The translations under genes and the position numbers were made by a program. A DNA stretch of 64,000 nucleotides from Fontivita pretiosa (GTDB taxonomy: Bacteria; Planctomycetota; Phycisphaerae; Tepidisphaerales; Tepidisphaeraceae), in contig NZ_CP191258.1 of assembly GCF_050410795.1 (NCBI RefSeq), forward strand, positions 2,852,001 to 2,916,000, read 5' to 3'. Of this stretch, positions 61,692-64,000 are shown one piece after another. The notes under the pieces are model-generated. The model was not told the origin of the DNA. It did not search any database and saw only the letters and a list, made by a program, of their open reading frames with translations. Numbering within the stretch: position 1 is the first letter of the stretch; every line of letters starts with the position of its first letter.

Positions 61692-62588
61692 ATGGTGATG
61701 ATGGCGCCGGACGAGCCGCGATTCGTGTGCCAAGCCTGCGGGCGGTGGTATCGGTGGCAGCCTGCTCTGGCGGGACGGCTGGCCCGCTGCCGCTGCGGGC
61801 GGGAGATTCGCGTGCCGCACTCGCCGCCGCCAGCGGGGCAGGAGAATCTGATTCCCCTGGCCGAGCCTTCGCAGACTCAGCCGCGGACCACGGCGCAGCA
61901 GCCTCGGCACGCTGCTGCGCTGCCGGGGGCGAGCCATCCTGAGATGTATGACCAATCGACGCCTGTGATGGCCCCCGGGTCGCCGGCGCCTGCCCAGGCG
62001 GGGGAGGGTGCCGGCGACCGGTCCGCGGGCGTCGCCCCGACCGCCGCGCCGCACCGCGCCGTGCCGCTGGAGTATCGCCGCCCGGGCGCCGCGGCTCCTG
62101 AACCGCTCGCCGTGGACAGGCTGTTTCCCGACCGCGTCAAGGACCTGTACCTGCCGGCGACGCTGATCGGTCTGGGCGTGGTGGTCAGGCTTGCCTATTA
62201 CCTGCTGTGGCTCGGTGGCACCACACGCGGCGCCACATCCGTGCTGAGCGACATCGCGCTGGAAATGGTGCTCGGCTCGGCCGTACTGCTGGTGACGATC
62301 CTGATCGCCGGCAAGCTGCGGCAGATCGACTTCGGTCCGCTGCCGGTTGCGGTCTTCAAGCTGTTCGCGATCGTGCTCGGCCCGACGGGAGTGGCGCTGC
62401 TGGCGGCGCCGCTGTTCATCTGGATCCCCCTCGCAGGCGGGCTGATCTACTGGATCGTCGAGTTCTGCCTCTATTTCGCCTTCCTCGGCGCCCTGTTCGA
62501 CCTGGATCAGAGCGACACGTGGTATTGCGTGATGGTCGCGTTCCTGGTCCGAATCGCGATCTATTTCGGCCTGTTGGTGCTCAGGTAA
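61692..62588 (+). CDS. Membrane protein with N-terminal zinc ribbon
   Basis: This 298-residue protein begins with a zinc-ribbon-like unit (FVCQACGRWYRWQPALAGRL, then RCRCGREIRVP; two CxxC/CxC pairs). A disordered Pro/Ala/Gln-rich linker runs to about residue 140. Four membrane helices follow (LPATLIGLGVVVRLAYYLLW, VLGSAVLLVTILIAGKL and two more), ending in YFGLLVLR. Planctomycete genomes have many such ribbon-plus-membrane proteins of unknown role. The ATG at 61692 follows GGAAGGGG. The last gene of the strand here, it converges on frr. Confidence 0.7.
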   Translation: MVMMAPDEPRFVCQACGRWYRWQPALAGRLARCRCGREIRVPHSPPPAGQENLIPLAEPSQTQPRTTAQQPRHAAALPGASHPEMYDQSTPVMAPGSPAPAQAGEGAGDRSAGVAPTAAPHRAVPLEYRRPGAAAPEPLAVDRLFPDRVKDLYLPATLIGLGVVVRLAYYLLWLGGTTRGATSVLSDIALEMVLGSAVLLVTILIAGKLRQIDFGPLPVAVFKLFAIVLGPTGVALLAAPLFIWIPLAGGLIYWIVEFCLYFAFLGALFDLDQSDTWYCVMVAFLVRIAIYFGLLVLR

Positions 62589-62627
62589 GCGGGCACCAAC
62601 CGCGGAAGCCTCTGGCCCTGGGCCGGC

Positions 62628-63188
62628 TCACACGGTCATCACTTCCTGGCGTTTGTGCTCGACGAGCTGATCGACCTTGGCCTCGTAGGTCTTGGTCAGC
62701 TCCTGCACCTGTTCCTTGGCGGCGTTCAGCTCGTCCTCGGTGATGATCCCCGCCTTCTGCTCGGTCTCCAGGACCTTGTTGGCCTCGCGGCGGTGGCTGC
62801 GGATCTGAATCTTGGCTTCCTCGGCGAAGCGCTTGCACTGGGCGACGAGCTGAAGCCGCCGCTCCTGCGACAGTGGGGGCAGGTTCATGCGAAGCTGTCG
62901 GCCGTCGCTGTGCGGCGTCAGGCCCAGATTCGCGTCTCCGATGGCCTTCTCGATCACCTTCAGGTCCTGAGGATTGAACGGCTTGACCAGGATCTGCGTG
63001 GCCTCGGGCACGGAGATGGCGGCGATGGATCGCAGTTCCGTGGGCGTGCCGTAGTAATCGACTTTGACGTGTTCGACCAGCGCCGGGGTGGCGCGGCCGG
63101 TGCGGATGCCGCGCAATTCCATCTGGAGATGCTCGATGGTCTTCTCCATGTGCATCTCGGTGTCAAGCAATACATCATCGACAGGCAT
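62628..63188 (-). CDS. frr: Ribosome recycling factor
   Basis: This 186-residue protein matches RRF from end to end: TIEHLQMELRGIRTGRATPA, then LVEHVKVDYYGTPTELRSIA, and the closing helix with KTYEAKVDQLVEHKRQEVMT. It splits post-termination ribosomes with EF-G. The ATG at 63188 gives the normal start MPVDDVLLDTEMHMEKT. It follows pyrH on the same strand, the usual bacterial order. The 204-bp gap between them contains a hairpin repeat. Confidence 0.97.
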   Translation of the reverse strand: MPVDDVLLDTEMHMEKTIEHLQMELRGIRTGRATPALVEHVKVDYYGTPTELRSIAAISVPEATQILVKPFNPQDLKVIEKAIGDANLGLTPHSDGRQLRMNLPPLSQERRLQLVAQCKRFAEEAKIQIRSHRREANKVLETEQKAGIITEDELNAAKEQVQELTKTYEAKVDQLVEHKRQEVMTV

Positions 63189-63314
63189 GGCCAGATCCTT
63201 TCCGCAGGCGCAAGCAGGCGCGCATGCAGTTTCAGCGTGATTATCGTAAGCGGCGGACGGGCGTGCATCAACGAGCGCAGACGCCCCCGGCCGCAGAAGC
63301 ATGCCAGTCTGTGT

Positions 63315-63333
63315 CACGGGCGTCTCGCCCGTG
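63315..63333. repeat. Hairpin repeat between pyrH and frr
   Basis: CACGGGCGTCTCGCCCGTG has eight-base arms and a TCT loop. The arms are identical to those at 40324-40342; only the loop differs. It lies 60 bp after the pyrH stop and before frr on the minus strand. Short copies of this kind are probably a dispersed intergenic element. Confidence 0.6.
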
Positions 63334-63392
63334 CGGGCGATCTGCCCACGGTCACGGTGTGTGGCTGTTGCGGCGTGCAAAGCCCGGAGCGA

Positions 63393-64000
63393 TCAGGGTT
63401 GGATCTTCGTCCCCACCCGCTCGCCACGTATGACCCGCGCGATGTTGCCGGGGACTTTCATGTTGAACACGACCAGAGGCAGCTTGCGTTCCATCGCCAG
63501 CGTGATCGCCGTCAGATCCATGACCCGAAGCTGGTCGCGATGCACCTGTTCGTAGGAGATCTCATGATACAAGGTGGCGGATCGATCAGTTTTGGGGTCG
63601 GCCGAGTAGATGCCGTCCACTTTGGTGGCCTTCAGCAGCACATCGGCCTTGATCTCCGCGGCGCGCAGTGCCGCGCAGGTATCGGTGGTGAAGTAGGGAT
63701 TTCCGGTTCCGGCGGCGAGGATGATGGCGCGGCCTTTTTCCAGGTGCCGCACGGCGCGTCGGCGGATGAACGGCTCGCAGACGCTGTAGACACTGATGGC
63801 GGACATGACGCGCGTGGGCTGGCCCATTGCCTCCATCGTTTCCTGTAGCGCCAGGGCGTTAAGGACGGTGGCGAGCATGCCCATGTAATCGGCGGTGACG
63901 CGGGGGATGTGTCCCTTTTCGCTGAAGGTGGCGCCGCGAATGAAGTTGCCCCCGCCCACCACCACCGCAAGCTGCACGCCCATGCGGCAGACCTCCACGC
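63393..64000 (-). CDS. pyrH: UMP kinase, partial (5' end outside window)
   Basis: About 202 residues are present, from LAVVVGGGNFIRGATFSEKG to the C-terminus. Family marks are the ATP-binding glycine region VVVGGGNFIRG, the UMP contact TADYMGMLATVLNALALQ, AAGTGNPYFTTDTCAALRA, and KVDGIYSADPKTDRSATLYH. PyrH makes UDP from UMP in pyrimidine synthesis and is essential. The N-terminal Lys region lies beyond the right edge. It is followed by frr, as in many bacteria; tsf would be expected beyond the window. Confidence 0.95.
   Translation of the reverse strand, partial: VEVCRMGVQLAVVVGGGNFIRGATFSEKGHIPRVTADYMGMLATVLNALALQETMEAMGQPTRVMSAISVYSVCEPFIRRRAVRHLEKGRAIILAAGTGNPYFTTDTCAALRAAEIKADVLLKATKVDGIYSADPKTDRSATLYHEISYEQVHRDQLRVMDLTAITLAMERKLPLVVFNMKVPGNIARVIRGERVGTKIQP

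Overview
The window is GC-rich bacterial chromosome, most likely from a planctomycete of the Phycisphaerae type. The evidence is secreted proteins that combine dockerin-like calcium loops with PEP-CTERM tails, an LEPR-XLL N-terminal motif on a haloperoxidase, large FHA and coiled-coil proteins, and several hairpin repeats between genes. The cell has an outer membrane (two porin-like proteins). No tRNA, rRNA, CRISPR array or insertion sequence was recognised. The assignment rests on gene content only.

Layout. (a) 1-11.2 kb is a polysaccharide and glycan locus: a partial uroporphyrinogen-decarboxylase-family gene, two SAM methyltransferases, a GT-C membrane glycosyltransferase, GT4 and GT2 glycosyltransferases, a Wzx-like flippase, the stump of a deleted GT4 gene and an intracellular GH95 fucosidase. 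(b) 11.2-25.4 kb is a redox block: a four-gene group 3b-type NiFe hydrogenase operon, nuoD and nuoE of complex I, and a three-gene proton-translocating transhydrogenase. Set among these are a secreted beta-propeller protein, a hicB antitoxin with a frameshifted hicA toxin, and parB between two identical perfect 16-bp palindromes that resemble parS. (c) 25.5-38.7 kb holds deoC, a 1775-residue FHA and coiled-coil membrane protein, a few secreted proteins, a vanadium haloperoxidase, DinB, a glycosylasparaginase-like hydrolase, a GNAT acetyltransferase and a winged-helix regulator. (d) 38.9-43.2 kb is an OprP-type porin followed by a sulfonate/nitrate-type ABC importer with overlapping genes; the binding-protein gene opens with five tandem heptamers. 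(e) 43.2-51.2 kb carries two giant secreted beta-repeat proteins with near-identical C-terminal modules. (f) 51.5-64 kb has a diguanylate cyclase, a sigma-54 activator, envelope proteins, a secreted GHL10 hydrolase, an RluA pseudouridine synthase, frr and a partial pyrH.

How the parts may work together (inference): the hydrogenase couples H2 to NAD(P)H, the transhydrogenase balances NADH against NADPH using the proton gradient, and complex I oxidises NADH. The porin and ABC importer form one uptake route across both membranes. The surface proteins lie next to a c-di-GMP enzyme and a sigma-54 activator that could control attachment, although no binding site supporting this was found.
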